Source of the DNA: Hyphomicrobiales bacterium
GTDB lineage: Bacteria > Pseudomonadota > Alphaproteobacteria > Rhizobiales > Xanthobacteraceae
Length of the DNA stretch: 54,616 nucleotides
Direction: 5' to 3'
NCBI GenBank assembly: GCA_021323775.1
Contig: JAJPKK010000078.1
Span: forward strand, 1-54,616
A model generated the notes under the pieces. It did not search any database, was not told the DNA's origin, and saw only the letters and a program-made list of their open reading frames with translations. A program made the translations under genes and the position numbers. Positions 42,316-52,000 of this stretch are shown here, piece after piece (position 1 is the stretch's first letter; every line of letters starts with the position of its first letter).

Positions 42316-43075
42316 CGCGAAAAACCTCCGAAACGAGCGGCACGCGTTTTCGTCGCCGGATCAGCCACCACACTCCGGCAAGATCGAGAATGCCCACCCA
42401 CAGGCGATCCCATAGACCATAATTTGAGACGCCGTGCAGTCGCGGCCGGTCGATGACATCCACATAGGCGACCTTGTAACCGTCGCGCCGCACCAGCGCC
42501 GGGAGGAAACGGTGCAGAGAGTCGAAATAGGGAAGCGCCAGAAAGACCTCGCGGCGAAACGCCTTGAGCCCACAGCCGGTATCGCGCGTCCCGTCGCGTA
42601 AAATCGCCTTGCGCACGCCGTTGGCGATCCGCGATTGGAGCTGTTTGAAGCCCGTGGCCTTGCGGCCGACCCGCTGGCCAGCCACGAGCCCGACCGTGGG
42701 ATCGCGCTCCAGCGCCGCAACCAGAGCGGGCAGAAATGCCGGATCGTTCTGGCCGTCTCCATCGAGCGTCGCGACGATGGGAGCGCGGGCTGCGGCGACG
42801 CCGGTGCGCACCGCCGCCGATTGGCCGCACGAGACCTCATGCCTGATCTGCCGCAGCGAAGCGTGAACCTTCATCAAAGCCTTCAGTTCGGCCTCGGTTT
42901 CGTCGCGCGACCCGTCGTTGACGTAAATGATTTCGCTGGGCGCAAATGCGGACAGCGCCCGCACGATCTCTTCGACCAGCGGCGCAATATTGCCGGCTTC
43001 ATTGCGCGCCGGCACCACCACCGAGATGCGCGGCGCCGGAACACTGGACGGAAAAGGTCTGTCCTCAGCCATCAT
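42305..43075 (-). CDS. GT2-family glycosyltransferase (ArnC/dolichyl-phosphate mannose synthase-like)
   Basis: 256 aa from ATG 43075. SVVVPARNEAGNIAPLVEE (about 19-37), YVNDGSRDET, and the DxD site TLDGDGQND mark a GT-A fold. DTGCGLKAFRREVFLALPYF and HRFLPALVRRDGY match the polyprenyl-phosphate sugar transferase group. No C-terminal transmembrane pair as in ArnC. Likely links a sugar to undecaprenyl phosphate for the ArnT-like enzyme in the same cluster. Confidence 0.8.
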   Translation of the reverse strand: MMAEDRPFPSSVPAPRISVVVPARNEAGNIAPLVEEIVRALSAFAPSEIIYVNDGSRDETEAELKALMKVHASLRQIRHEVSCGQSAAVRTGVAAARAPIVATLDGDGQNDPAFLPALVAALERDPTVGLVAGQRVGRKATGFKQLQSRIANGVRKAILRDGTRDTGCGLKAFRREVFLALPYFDSLHRFLPALVRRDGYKVAYVDVIDRPRLHGVSNYGLWDRLWVGILDLAGVWWLIRRRKRVPLVSEVFRDAG

Positions 43076-43093
43076 GCCTCAAGATGGGTGTTA

Positions 43094-43134
43094 TCGCCCG
43101 GCTTGACCGGGCGATCCGTGGCCGCCGGGGCCAC
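43094..43134. repeat. Two adjacent hairpins, TCGCCCGG...CCGGGCGA and GTGGCC...GGCCAC
   Basis: The first stem is a perfect 8 bp with loop CTTGA; the second is 6 bp with loop GCCGG. They lie in the 195-nt gap between the GT2 and PAP2 genes, so they could attenuate or process the transcript between the two halves of the cluster. Confidence 0.55.
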
Positions 43135-43270
43135 GCTTTAAGACACCACAAGAGCTGGTGGTGACCGGCTGCCCTGCCTGAAGCGGGGCACGGCGCGCAT
43201 TCGATTCGCTTGTTCTCCGCAGACTCCTGGCCATCTACCGCTTGCGGTGGACGGCAGCGACGGGGCGTTT

Positions 43271-44224
43271 TTATGGGGCAATGAGCGCGCCGACAACCCG
43301 TTTGATACGCCGTCGCGAAGGGAGCGCCATCCTATGGACCATGCCATCAGGGCCGACGAAAAACCCTAGCCGGCGCGCGGCAAACCAGTCTCGCACCAAC
43401 AGGGCGCCGAAGGCTCCGAACGCCGCGCCCGCAATCACGTCGCTCGTATAGTGCGCGGAAACCGCCACGCGGCTCGCCGCAATGAGGAGCGCATACAGCC
43501 ACAAAACGGGACGGATGCGAGGAAAGATCAATCCAAACGCAACCAATGCGGCGAATGCCGTCGTCGCATGTCCGGATGGGAAGCTCGCATATTCGGGCCG
43601 CCACGAAAATGGCTCGTAGGCGAACGGCCCGGCGCCGGAGGGCCGCACGCGGCCGATCCATCGCTTTACCACGGTGCTTACAAGCCCCGGCAGGCCGACG
43701 GCGATGAACACGAATCCAAGCCGCACTACCAGCGCAGCGAGCAGCGCGCGCGACAAGGGGGCGAGCACCTGGGAGGCGAAGAGCGCAATCATCACGATTG
43801 CGGCGCCCAGAGGTATCAGAATCCACCCGGAGCGGCCAAAGTCGGTGATCTCAAAGGCGTCGTCGATCACCCATGCCGGCAGCCGCGACGCGAATTCATG
43901 CACGGGCGCATCGAGAAACAGCATCGAGAGCGCCACCGCGCAGATTGTTAGGGTGCCTTGGAGTCTCAGGCGCCGCCACGCCGGAACAAAGTTGGATCCC
44001 GCCTCTCCCGGAAGCGCGGGCGTCTCGCCCGCGTCTTCCACCACGGCGCGAGCCGGGAGCGGCGGGTGAGACGCCCGCGCGCCCGGGAGAGAAGGGCAGG
44101 GAGGAGGCAGCCGCGGCGGGCGCAGCAAGGCGCCCAGGCCGTCACGAATGTTCTCGAAGAACGCCATCATGCGCGCCCGGCCGGGGCTCAAGTCATGGGT
44201 CTTGGTCCGGCCAGACGCCGCCAT
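43271..44224 (-). CDS. PAP2-family phosphatase (lipid A phosphatase-like) with repeat-coded N-terminal linker
   Basis: 317 aa from ATG 44224, whose start overlaps the ArnT-like stop (TGATG). Catalytic motifs are intact: K-x6-R-P in KRWIGRVRP, PSGH in FPSGHATT, and S-R-x5-H-x3-D in SRVAVSAHYTSD. About six membrane helices follow residue 88. Residues about 44-76 (PSLPGARASHPPLPARAVV, ETPALPGEAGS) are translated from an intergenic-type palindrome, inserted in frame between the N-terminal helix and the first membrane helix. Possible lipid A 1- or 4'-phosphatase or undecaprenyl pyrophosphatase. Confidence 0.8.
   Translation of the reverse strand: MAASGRTKTHDLSPGRARMMAFFENIRDGLGALLRPPRLPPPCPSLPGARASHPPLPARAVVEDAGETPALPGEAGSNFVPAWRRLRLQGTLTICAVALSMLFLDAPVHEFASRLPAWVIDDAFEITDFGRSGWILIPLGAAIVMIALFASQVLAPLSRALLAALVVRLGFVFIAVGLPGLVSTVVKRWIGRVRPSGAGPFAYEPFSWRPEYASFPSGHATTAFAALVAFGLIFPRIRPVLWLYALLIAASRVAVSAHYTSDVIAGAAFGAFGALLVRDWFAARRLGFFVGPDGMVHRMALPSRRRIKRVVGALIAP
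44000..44095. repeat. In-frame palindromic repeat inside the PAP2 gene
   Basis: GCGGGCGTCTCGCCCGCG on the left faces GGGTGAGACGCCCGCGCGCC on the right, with a GCGCGAGCCGGGAGCGG centre, forming a long interrupted palindrome. Read on the - strand it contributes about 32 Pro/Ala-rich residues without a stop. Confidence 0.7.
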
Positions 44225-45969
44225 CAGCCGCGTTCCGAACGGTAAGTGGCGATGGTGACAGCCTGGCCGCTGCTAAAGTTGAAGCCTTCGATGCGCGGCC
44301 CGGTCGTGTAACGAAGACCGATCGCATCGGCACGCTGGACGAATGCGCGCTCTTGCCGGCTGTCGACGAACGCAAACCGGCACGGCCCGCCGAGCAGGAA
44401 ATCGGCGGCGCTGGAGCCGACGCCGTGAGTGGTGTTGGTGCCGGCAAGGAAAACCAGGCTCGGTTCGTGGAAACCGGCCGTCACCGCGACCGGATCGGCG
44501 CAACCGGCGCTGCGCATGTAGTTGGCGAGACCCACCGAGGGAAACAGCCCGTGCAAGGCCGGAAAGGTCGCCCCATAGGCTGCGAAAGCGACCATGAGCG
44601 ACGCCGCCCCGGCCCGCACCAGCGATGCTTCAGCGCCGTCGACCTCATAGAGCAGCCAGGCAAACAACGAAAAGATTACTGCCGCCGCCCCGAACGACCA
44701 CGTCCACAGGCCAAGCCGCTGGCCGACGACGATCTGCAGCGCAATCAAAAGCAGGGCCACCACCATCATCATGACGAACCACCAAATCGTTCCGCGCACC
44801 AGCCAGCGATTGCGCGAAAGCGAATGGCTGTCAATGACGCCCGCGATCAGGATCGCGAGCGCCGGGTAGAGCGGCAGAACGTAATGCGGCAGCTTTGTGG
44901 GCACCAGCTCGAACGCGATCCAGGCCGGCGCCACCCAGGCGAGCAGCACCTTGCAACCGGGCTCGGTGCGCGCGCGCCACACCGCCGGCGCGGCGAGACC
45001 GGCCAGCATGGCGCCGGGGAAAAACGTTTCCCAGAACACGACGAAATAGAAGCCCGGCGGCATGCCGTGGGTTTCCTGGCCTCCGGTCACCTTGGCAAAC
45101 ATGTCCTCGCCGAGCGCGTCGGTGAGGAAGCTGCCGCCGGTGCGAATAAGGATGGCGATGAGCCACGGCATCACGAGCGCGAGCGCGAAGGGCACGCCGA
45201 TCAAGGGCTTGAGCTGCCACAACCAGCGTGCGGAGCGATCCGCCGCGATGAGCGTGGCCGCGGCGAAGCCAACGAACATCAGGATGATCGGTCCCTTAAT
45301 CAAAATTCCGGCCGCGATCGCGCTCCAGAAGACGGCGGCAACCGCCAATGGGGGCATGGTGGTCGGACGATCGCCCTGCTCCATCAGATAGGCGCGCGCC
45401 ATCGCGCCCAATGCCGCGACTGTCGTCAGCAGCAACATCGCGTCGGTCTTGGCGAGCCGCGCTTCGACGCCGAGCAGAATCGAAGTGGCCATCATGGCGC
45501 CCGCCATCAACGCCGCCCGCCGGGATACGAACGCGAGCGCCGCCCAGTAGGTCGCCAGCACCGCCCCGATGGCGCCGATCAGCGAAGGAATGCGATAAAA
45601 TCCAATGTTCGTCGTCGCGCCCGGCACGCCGGCGGCCGCGGCCATTTCCACCACCGCGGCCTGCAGCCAATAGATGCCGATCGGCTTTTTGTAGCGCGTC
45701 TCCTCCTGGAAGCGGATGTCGACATAATCGCCGGTCTCGATCATCTGCTTGGTCGCCTGCGCGAACCGCGGCTCGTCACGGTCGACCGGCGGAATCTGAA
45801 AGAAGCCTGGCAGGAACGATGCGAGCGATATCACGGCGAGCACGGCGACCGCGCGCAAATGCGACGCTGCCGCGAAGCCTGTCAGCGTCCCGATCCCCCA
45901 ATTGCTGAACCCCTTCCACAGCTTAGGCTCGGCGATGATGGTCATGTCCGCTGTTCCGACGCGTTTCAT
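44224..45969 (-). CDS. ArnT-like GT83 glycosyltransferase
   Basis: 581 aa from ATG 45969 with GAGGGAG upstream. Twelve or so membrane helices. The first periplasmic loop has PPVDRDEPRFAQATKQMIE with the Asp/Glu pair essential in GT83/GT39 enzymes; RFQEETRYKKPIGIYWLQAA follows. C-terminal soluble periplasmic domain from about 470. ArnT enzymes move aminoarabinose or other sugars from undecaprenyl phosphate to lipid A, giving cationic-peptide resistance; the sugar here is unknown. First gene of the cluster. Confidence 0.85.
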   Translation of the reverse strand: MKRVGTADMTIIAEPKLWKGFSNWGIGTLTGFAAASHLRAVAVLAVISLASFLPGFFQIPPVDRDEPRFAQATKQMIETGDYVDIRFQEETRYKKPIGIYWLQAAVVEMAAAAGVPGATTNIGFYRIPSLIGAIGAVLATYWAALAFVSRRAALMAGAMMATSILLGVEARLAKTDAMLLLTTVAALGAMARAYLMEQGDRPTTMPPLAVAAVFWSAIAAGILIKGPIILMFVGFAAATLIAADRSARWLWQLKPLIGVPFALALVMPWLIAILIRTGGSFLTDALGEDMFAKVTGGQETHGMPPGFYFVVFWETFFPGAMLAGLAAPAVWRARTEPGCKVLLAWVAPAWIAFELVPTKLPHYVLPLYPALAILIAGVIDSHSLSRNRWLVRGTIWWFVMMMVVALLLIALQIVVGQRLGLWTWSFGAAAVIFSLFAWLLYEVDGAEASLVRAGAASLMVAFAAYGATFPALHGLFPSVGLANYMRSAGCADPVAVTAGFHEPSLVFLAGTNTTHGVGSSAADFLLGGPCRFAFVDSRQERAFVQRADAIGLRYTTGPRIEGFNFSSGQAVTIATYRSERG

Positions 45970-46134
45970 GCTCGCAATCTCCCTCAGCAGAATTGCGTCG
46001 CCCCAATCTCACCTTAAAGCGCGGGTGCCTCGCGGACAAGCGCTGCGCCACTCGCAAGCCCCGTATAACTAATTGCGACACAAAGAGAATTTCAAAAATC
46101 CTGAGAATGAAGCAAAACTGCAACAGTGTTGCCA

Positions 46135-46480
46135 TCAGACAACACTCGTGCGTGCGCGGCGGTGGAGGCAGCCTTTTCCAGCGCCAACAGTCTCTTTATA
46201 AGCTGTCTCGCTCGGAGAAAGTCCCTTGGCGGTCGCCCATGCCCGAACAGCTCCATTGCCTCGGAAATGCGCGAGGGATTGGTTTGCACGACCTGTTCGA
46301 GGTCGTCGATCCGCCTTTGCTGCCAACGCTTGACAGTTCCGCCATCGAGCGACCTGATCCCGACAAGGACGTCGACCGGCGCGACATAGTGTTGGGCCGC
46401 GAGCACGTCCTCCGCAGCTTTGATCACGCGCTCGGCAAGCTTGGTGCGATTCTTGAGCGTCTTGGCGTACGGCTTACGTC
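46135..46480 (-). pseudogene. Frameshifted relic of a small conserved rhizobial protein
   Basis: The - strand reads RTKLAERVIKAAEDVLAAQ, YVAPVDVLVGI, LDGGTVKRWQQRRIDDLEQV and RISEAMELF. At about 46244 the sensible continuation RAWATAKGLSPSETAY lies in another frame. Restoring a single base there rejoins the two halves (ELF then RAWATAK). No convincing start codon remains. The fused sequence looks like a conserved hypothetical of Bradyrhizobium relatives, remembered rather than searched. It is probably inactive. Confidence 0.5.
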
Positions 46481-46622
46481 GTCGGAGTTCGGGACCTCAT
46501 GATTGTCAAACGTTCGGCTGCGTAAGAGGCGCCAGACCAGCGGTCAAAGCCGACACATTCATGCCCAACGAACCACGCAATTCGAACCGAAGTTCGCCTT
46601 GACTGATTCGTGAGGGGACCCG

Positions 46623-46793
46623 ATGGCTGACGCCAAACCATCTTACCAGCGGCAGGATAGCGTTTCGAAAAGCTCCAAGTCCCATTCCCAATCCGACGAA
46701 TTGGAATTGCTCCGCGAGGAGACCAGGTGGCTGAGACAGCTTGTCGTTCAGCTATCCAAAATGGCCATCAAGAACGCCGTCAACGCAAAATAG
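46623..46793 (+). CDS. Small coiled-coil protein (unknown)
   Basis: 56 aa from ATG 46623, preceded by GAGGGG. The first half is polar (SVSKSSKSHSQSD); the second is a short amphipathic coiled coil (ELELLREETRWLRQLVVQL). Such proteins recur in rhizobial genomes without assigned function. Separated by 152 nt from the dehydrogenase. Confidence 0.5.
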   Translation: MADAKPSYQRQDSVSKSSKSHSQSDELELLREETRWLRQLVVQLSKMAIKNAVNAK

Positions 46794-46945
46794 CGTCGGC
46801 CGCGCAAGCCCGGTTCGCTGATGCTTTTTTCGCGATGGCCGGGGCGCAGCGCGGCTGGAGCAGCCGTTCAATTATCGAAGCGCGCCTGGTAGAACGAGCT
46901 TCGATGCAAATCCATCGCTGCCGCCGACAACAGAAAGGTGCATCC

Positions 46946-47998
46946 GTGTCCGTGAATACGAGGCGCGTTTTTTACGTGAAATATCTTGCGGACCCGGTTT
47001 ACGCGGAAATCCTTGAGCGCCGCGGCGACGTGCGGCTCGACCGTCTTGAAAACGAAAGCCCGGAGGAGGTCGCCGGACCGATCCTTGCGGCGGCCCATGT
47101 CTACCAGGTTGGCTCGGCGCGGGACGAGATTGCGCGGCGCTTCCATGTTGATGCGGCCCTCATCGCGAGGATGCCGTGCGTGCTCGTCGTTTCCACCAGC
47201 GGCGTCGGCTACGACACGGTTGACGTTGCGGCCTGCACCGAGGCCGGCATTCTCGTGGTCAACCAGGCGGGCGGCAATCGTGAAGCCGTCGCCGAGCATG
47301 CGCTCGGCATGCTGATTGCGCTGTCGAAGCGCATTCCGGAGACCAACCAGGCGATGCGTCGCGAGCGCCTTGTCGATCGGGTCGCCTATATGGGAAACGA
47401 CGTGTTCGGCAAGACGATCGGGATCATCGGACTTGGCAATGTGGGCAGCCGCCTTGCCCAACTTTGCCGCGGCCTCTTCGCCATGCGCGTGCTCGCTTAC
47501 GATCCATACCTCACCGCCGCGGTGTGCACGGAGCGAGGCGCCGAGAAGGTCGATCTCGACGACCTGATGCGCCGCAGCGACTACGTTTCGATCAACTGCC
47601 CGCTGACGGCGGAGACCCGCGGGATGGTCGGGGCGGCGCAGTTCGCGCTGATGCGCCCCGGCGCCTTTCTCATCAGCACGGCGCGCGGTCATATTCACGA
47701 CGAAGCGGCGCTCGCCGACGCGCTACGGCGCAGACAGCTTGCGGGCGCGGGTCTCGACGTCTGGGCGAGCGAGCCGCCGCCTTGCGACCACCCCTTGCTG
47801 AAATTCGACAATGTTCTGGTCAGCCCGCACACGGCGGGCGTCACCCGCGAGACGCGGTTCAATATGGGCAAGATCGCCGCCGAGCAGGTGCTCGCTGCGC
47901 TCGACGGCAAGCCTGTGCCGCGAAAGGTCAATCCGCAGGTATGGCCGCTCTACGCGCAACGCTTCGCGCGCCAGTTCGGATTCAAGCCGCAGGAATAG
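46946..47998 (+). CDS. D-isomer-specific 2-hydroxyacid dehydrogenase
   Basis: 350 aa from GTG 46946 with AAAGG 7 nt upstream; the open frame reaches 46727 but the extra part looks non-coding. NAD-binding site IGIIGLGNVGSRLA. Catalytic residues: Arg in STARG, Glu in LDVWASEPP and His in SPHTAGVT. Substrate-side motifs STSGVGYDTVDV and NQAGGNREAVAEHALG resemble phosphoglycerate dehydrogenase-like and hydroxypyruvate reductase members. Substrate unassigned; cytoplasmic. Confidence 0.85.
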   Translation: MSVNTRRVFYVKYLADPVYAEILERRGDVRLDRLENESPEEVAGPILAAAHVYQVGSARDEIARRFHVDAALIARMPCVLVVSTSGVGYDTVDVAACTEAGILVVNQAGGNREAVAEHALGMLIALSKRIPETNQAMRRERLVDRVAYMGNDVFGKTIGIIGLGNVGSRLAQLCRGLFAMRVLAYDPYLTAAVCTERGAEKVDLDDLMRRSDYVSINCPLTAETRGMVGAAQFALMRPGAFLISTARGHIHDEAALADALRRRQLAGAGLDVWASEPPPCDHPLLKFDNVLVSPHTAGVTRETRFNMGKIAAEQVLAALDGKPVPRKVNPQVWPLYAQRFARQFGFKPQE

Positions 47999-48329
47999 GC
48001 GCGCCGGCGGTTCTCAATCGGGCACTGTCGCCTGAGGTGAAGCTCGCCTATATGCTCTCATGTCTTTCAGACCACCGGGGCGCTCGCCGAAAGCATCGCT
48101 CGTTCGCGGCGCGCGTCGTGCCGGCGCCGCGGTGACTTGCCTCGCATTACCAAGATTTAATTGGCCAGACAGATGCCGAGCGGCCGTATTTCTCCGCGTT
48201 CTTCGTGATTCTGATTCGGTGCGATCCCAGGATCGGAATGACCTATGGGGCGTGCGAGCTACCGCACGTCCAATACGCCGAATCGCATTTTGCGTCGTCG
48301 CATCCAACGATCAATTCGAAAGATCCAAC
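47999..48329. other. 331-nt gap without a recognised gene
   Basis: Short ORFs are present on both strands but have compositional patterns of non-coding frames. The lipoprotein promoter is probably near 48150-48320, where AT content rises. No repeat of the known families and no RNA gene were recognised. Confidence 0.3.
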
Positions 48330-48755
48330 ATGACAGCGCGGCGGATATTGATCGTAGCGTTTTGTTTGATCGCGGCCGGCTGCGCCGCGCTCGATGCGAA
48401 CGAATCCCCGCCGCGGGTTGTGCCGCCGCCGCCCGAAGGAAAGAAACTCGTCGAACTCGTCAAGGCCGCGTTCACGATGGCGAAGCTCTCCGGTGCTCCG
48501 GAGGTATCGCAAGTGCGCGCCGCGCACGACACCCAACGGGGCGACTGGACTTTCTGCGTCAAAACCAACAGCCCAGACGACTCGCCGAAATATGCGGTTC
48601 TGGTCGCCAACGACGCCATATTGGAAGTGAGATCCTTTGTGTTGATCGATGGCTGCGACAAGGAAACATATCATCCGATCGAAATCACAGATCGGCGCAG
48701 CGGTTCGGCTGGAGGCCACGCGGATCCCGCTCATCAATCTCAGCGCCGTCATTAG
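48330..48755 (+). CDS. Small lipoprotein (unknown)
   Basis: 141 aa from ATG 48330. Signal peptide with lipobox MTARRILIVAFCLIAAGCAA (Cys18, L-I-A-A-G-C pattern). The mature part begins with a Pro-rich linker (SPPRVVPPPPEG), then a compact domain with VELVKAAFTMAKLSGAPEV and WTFCVKTNSPDDSPKYAVLV. Two further Cys residues may pair. Family not recognised. The last 15 residues look like fortuitous read-through. Confidence 0.65.
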   Translation: MTARRILIVAFCLIAAGCAALDANESPPRVVPPPPEGKKLVELVKAAFTMAKLSGAPEVSQVRAAHDTQRGDWTFCVKTNSPDDSPKYAVLVANDAILEVRSFVLIDGCDKETYHPIEITDRRSGSAGGHADPAHQSQRRH

Positions 48756-48865
48756 AGCGAGCGGACAGGTCAGCTTAACTTATCTCTCTCATTGGCGAAG
48801 GCGACCCGACCGGAAGGGCTTGTAGATCCCTTGGTGGTCGGCGATTGGTCAGGAGGCGGGGTGGG

Positions 48866-48956
48866 CGCTCTTCGACAAGCTCAGAGCGAAGCGTGCCCGT
48901 CGCCCCTCGAAAGGCCGGGCGCATGAGGGGCGCGGCGCTCCTGAGCCTGTGGAAGG
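48866..48956. repeat. Dispersed repeat, CTTCGACAAGCTCAG family
   Basis: GCTCTTCGACAAGCTCAGAG with GGCGCTCCTGAGCCTGTGG downstream; related to the TTCGACAAGGGCTC elements inside the endolysin and the secreted lysis protein. It lies between the lipoprotein gene and the end of the RND permease gene. Confidence 0.6.
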
Positions 48957-49023
48957 GGCGCCTTTGCCCACCTACGCAATTCCGATAACGAATAGGTCCG
49001 CGAGCCGAGAGATGTCGCGCTCG

Positions 49024-52000
49024 TCATTCGGCGGCAACAGCGTGTATCTCCTTGGCCTGCGGCACTTGCAGCGCAGCCTTGCCCTGCATCCAAGCCTGGA
49101 GCCGGGCGAGGTAGAGATAGACCACCGGGGTTGTATAAAGCGTCAGGACCTGGCTCAGCGCCAAGCCTCCCACCATGGCGTAGCCAAGCGGCCTGCGCAA
49201 CTCGGAGCCAGTGCCGTGGCCGAACATCATCGGCACGCCGGCCAGCATGGCGGCGGCGGTGGTCATCAGGATCGGACGAAACCGCAGCAGGCAGGCTTCG
49301 CGAATAGCCGCAATCGGCGCCATGTGACGCTCGCGCTCCGCCACGATGGCGAAATCCACCAGCATGATGCCGTTTTTCTTGACGATGCCGATCAACAAGA
49401 TGATGCCGATAATGCCGATGATCGACAGGTCCATGTGGCCGAGATTGAGCGCCAGCACGGCGCCGACGCCGGCGGACGGCAGTGTCGACAAGATCGTCAG
49501 CGGGTGAATGAAGCTCTCGTAAAGCATGCCCAAAATGATATAGACGACGACCAGCGCCGCGGCGATCAGCGCCGGCTCGCTGGCCAATGACGACTGGAAC
49601 GCCTGGGCGTTGCCCTGGAAGGTTCCGATCACTGAGTCCGGCATCCCAATGTCGCGCACCGCTTGATTGATCGCGTCAACCGCCTGCCCGAGCGCGTATC
49701 CGGCGCGCAGGTTGAAGGTCAAGGTGGCAGCCGGGAACTGACCCTGGTGATTAATCGAAAGCGGCCCGACCGCGTAGCTGTCGGTATCGACCAGCGCCGA
49801 CAGCGGCACCGCCGCGCCGGTCAACGGCGACTTCACGTAGAGGCGATCGAGCGACTCCAGCGTCGTTTGCTGCTCCGGAGGTATCTCCAGGATGAGCCAA
49901 TAGGTGTTGAGCTGCGTGAAATATTGCGCAATCTGGCGCTGTCCGTAGGCGTCGTTCAGCGTATCGTCGATCGCCTGGGGGGAAATGCCGAACCGCGAGG
50001 CCTGATCGCGATTGATCTTCACCTTGAGCTGCGGCGCCCTGAACAGGAGGTCGCTGCCAACGTCGACCAATTCCGGCAGCGTGCGCATCTTGTCGAGGAG
50101 CTTTTGCGCCCACTCGGTCAGCTCGGAAATATTCGGGTCCTGCAGCGTATATTGAAAGGCGGCGCGTGCGATGCGTCCGCCCACCGTGATGTCCTGCGCC
50201 GGCTGCAGATAAAGATTGACGCCGGTGATCTTGGCGAGCTGCGGCCGCAGCCGATCGATGACCTCGGAAGCCGTGGCGTCGCGCTCTTCGCGCGGCTTGA
50301 GCACGATGGTGAAGTTGCCGGTGTTGGCGGTCTTGGCGCTGCTGGTCGAGCCGACCGACGAGCCATACCCCGCCACGGCCGGATCGCGCATGACCACCTC
50401 GCCAAGCTCGTTCGTCAGCCGCATCATCTCCTGCGGCGAGACATCCTGCGCTCCTTCCGATATGCCGTTAATCAGACCGATATCCTGGATCGGGAAGAAG
50501 CCCTTCGGCGTGTAGTAGAGCATCGCGCCGGTCAGCGCCATGGTTGCGAAAAATATGGCGAGCGTGACCGCCTGATGACGCAGGGCCACATCGAGGGTGC
50601 GCTGGTAGAACGACAGCATCCGGTCAAACACGCCTTCGATGAGGCGATAGACGGGTCCCGGGTTGCCGGAGTCATGCCGCATGAAGCGCGAGCACAGCAT
50701 CGGGGCGAGCGTCAGCGACACGACCGCCGACACTGCGATCGAGGCGGTGACTGTCATGGCGAATTCCCGGAAAAGCCGCCCGATGATGCCGCCCATCAGC
50801 AGAAGCGGAATGAACACCGCGATGAGCGAGCAACTGATCGACAGGACCGTGAAGCCGATCTCGCGCGAACCCTTGAGCGCGGCTTCGAAAGGCTGTTCGC
50901 CGTTCTCGATATGACGGTGAATGTTCTCGACCACCACGATGGCGTCGTCGACGACGAAGCCGACCGAGATGGTGAGCGCCATCAGCGAAAGGTTGTCGAG
51001 ACTGAAATTAAGCAAATACATTGCGGCAAACGAGCCGAGCAGCGCCAGCGGCACCGTGATGCCGGGAATGAAGGTCGCCCAGAAGCTGCGAAGGAACAGC
51101 AGTATCACCAGCACGACCAGCGCGATCGTCAGGAGGAGGGTGAATTCAACATCCGCAATCGATGCCCGGATCGTGGTGGTGCGATCAAGCTGAACCCGCA
51201 CGTCGATTGCCGGGGGGATATTTGCCGTCAGGCGCGGCAGCATTTCCTTCACTTTGTCGACGATCTCGATGACGTTCGCGCCCGGCTGCTTGTAAATGTA
51301 GAGGAGCACCCCCTTCTTGAGATTCTGGTAGCCGGCGACAGTGCGGTCGGACGCTGCGGCGATCGCGCGGCCGACGTCGCTCACCCGTATCGGGCCGCCA
51401 TTACGATAGGCGAGGACGATGTCGTTGAACGGCTCCGGGTCAATGATCTGGTCATTTGCCGCGATGGTAAAGCTTGTGCGCTCGGTGTTGACCGTGCCCT
51501 TGGCCGCGATGGTCGTCTGATTGACGAGAATCGCGCGCACGTCTTCCAAGGTGAGACCGCTCGAGGCGAGCTTGGCCGGATCGACTTCGATCCGGATTGC
51601 GGTTTTCTGTTCCCCGCTGATGACCGTCTGGGCCACTCCGGGAACCTGGGAAATCTGCTGGGCGAGGAAGTTATCGACGTAATCGTCGACCACGTAGAGC
51701 GGCAAGGTATCCGATTGTGCCGACAGCATCATGATCGGCGAGTCGGCGGGGTTAACCTTCTTGTAACTCGGCGGCGTCGACATCTGCTGCGGCAAGGTCT
51801 TGCCGGCGACCGTGATCGCCGCCTGCACATCCTGGGCGGCGGCATCGATGTTGCGATTGAGGTCGAACTGGATGATGATCGTGGTGCCGTTGAGGGCGCT
51901 CATGGAGGTGAGCTGCATCACACCGGGAATTTGGCCGAACTGACGCTCCAGCGGCGCGGCGACAGAGGCCGCCATGGTTTCGGCGCTGGCGCCCTGGAGC

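Noticed and set aside
43873-46017. 714-codon open frame on the + strand
   Set aside because: Antisense shadow of the ArnT-like and PAP2 genes; Arg/His-rich composition and no domain.
46727-46945. N-terminal extension of the hydroxyacid dehydrogenase
   Set aside because: It overlaps the small 46623-46793 gene and lacks the family's N-terminal pattern, whereas GTG 46946 has a good site.
48014-48307. 97-codon - strand ORF in the gap after the dehydrogenase
   Set aside because: Arg/Thr-rich composition, no ribosome-binding site and no motif.
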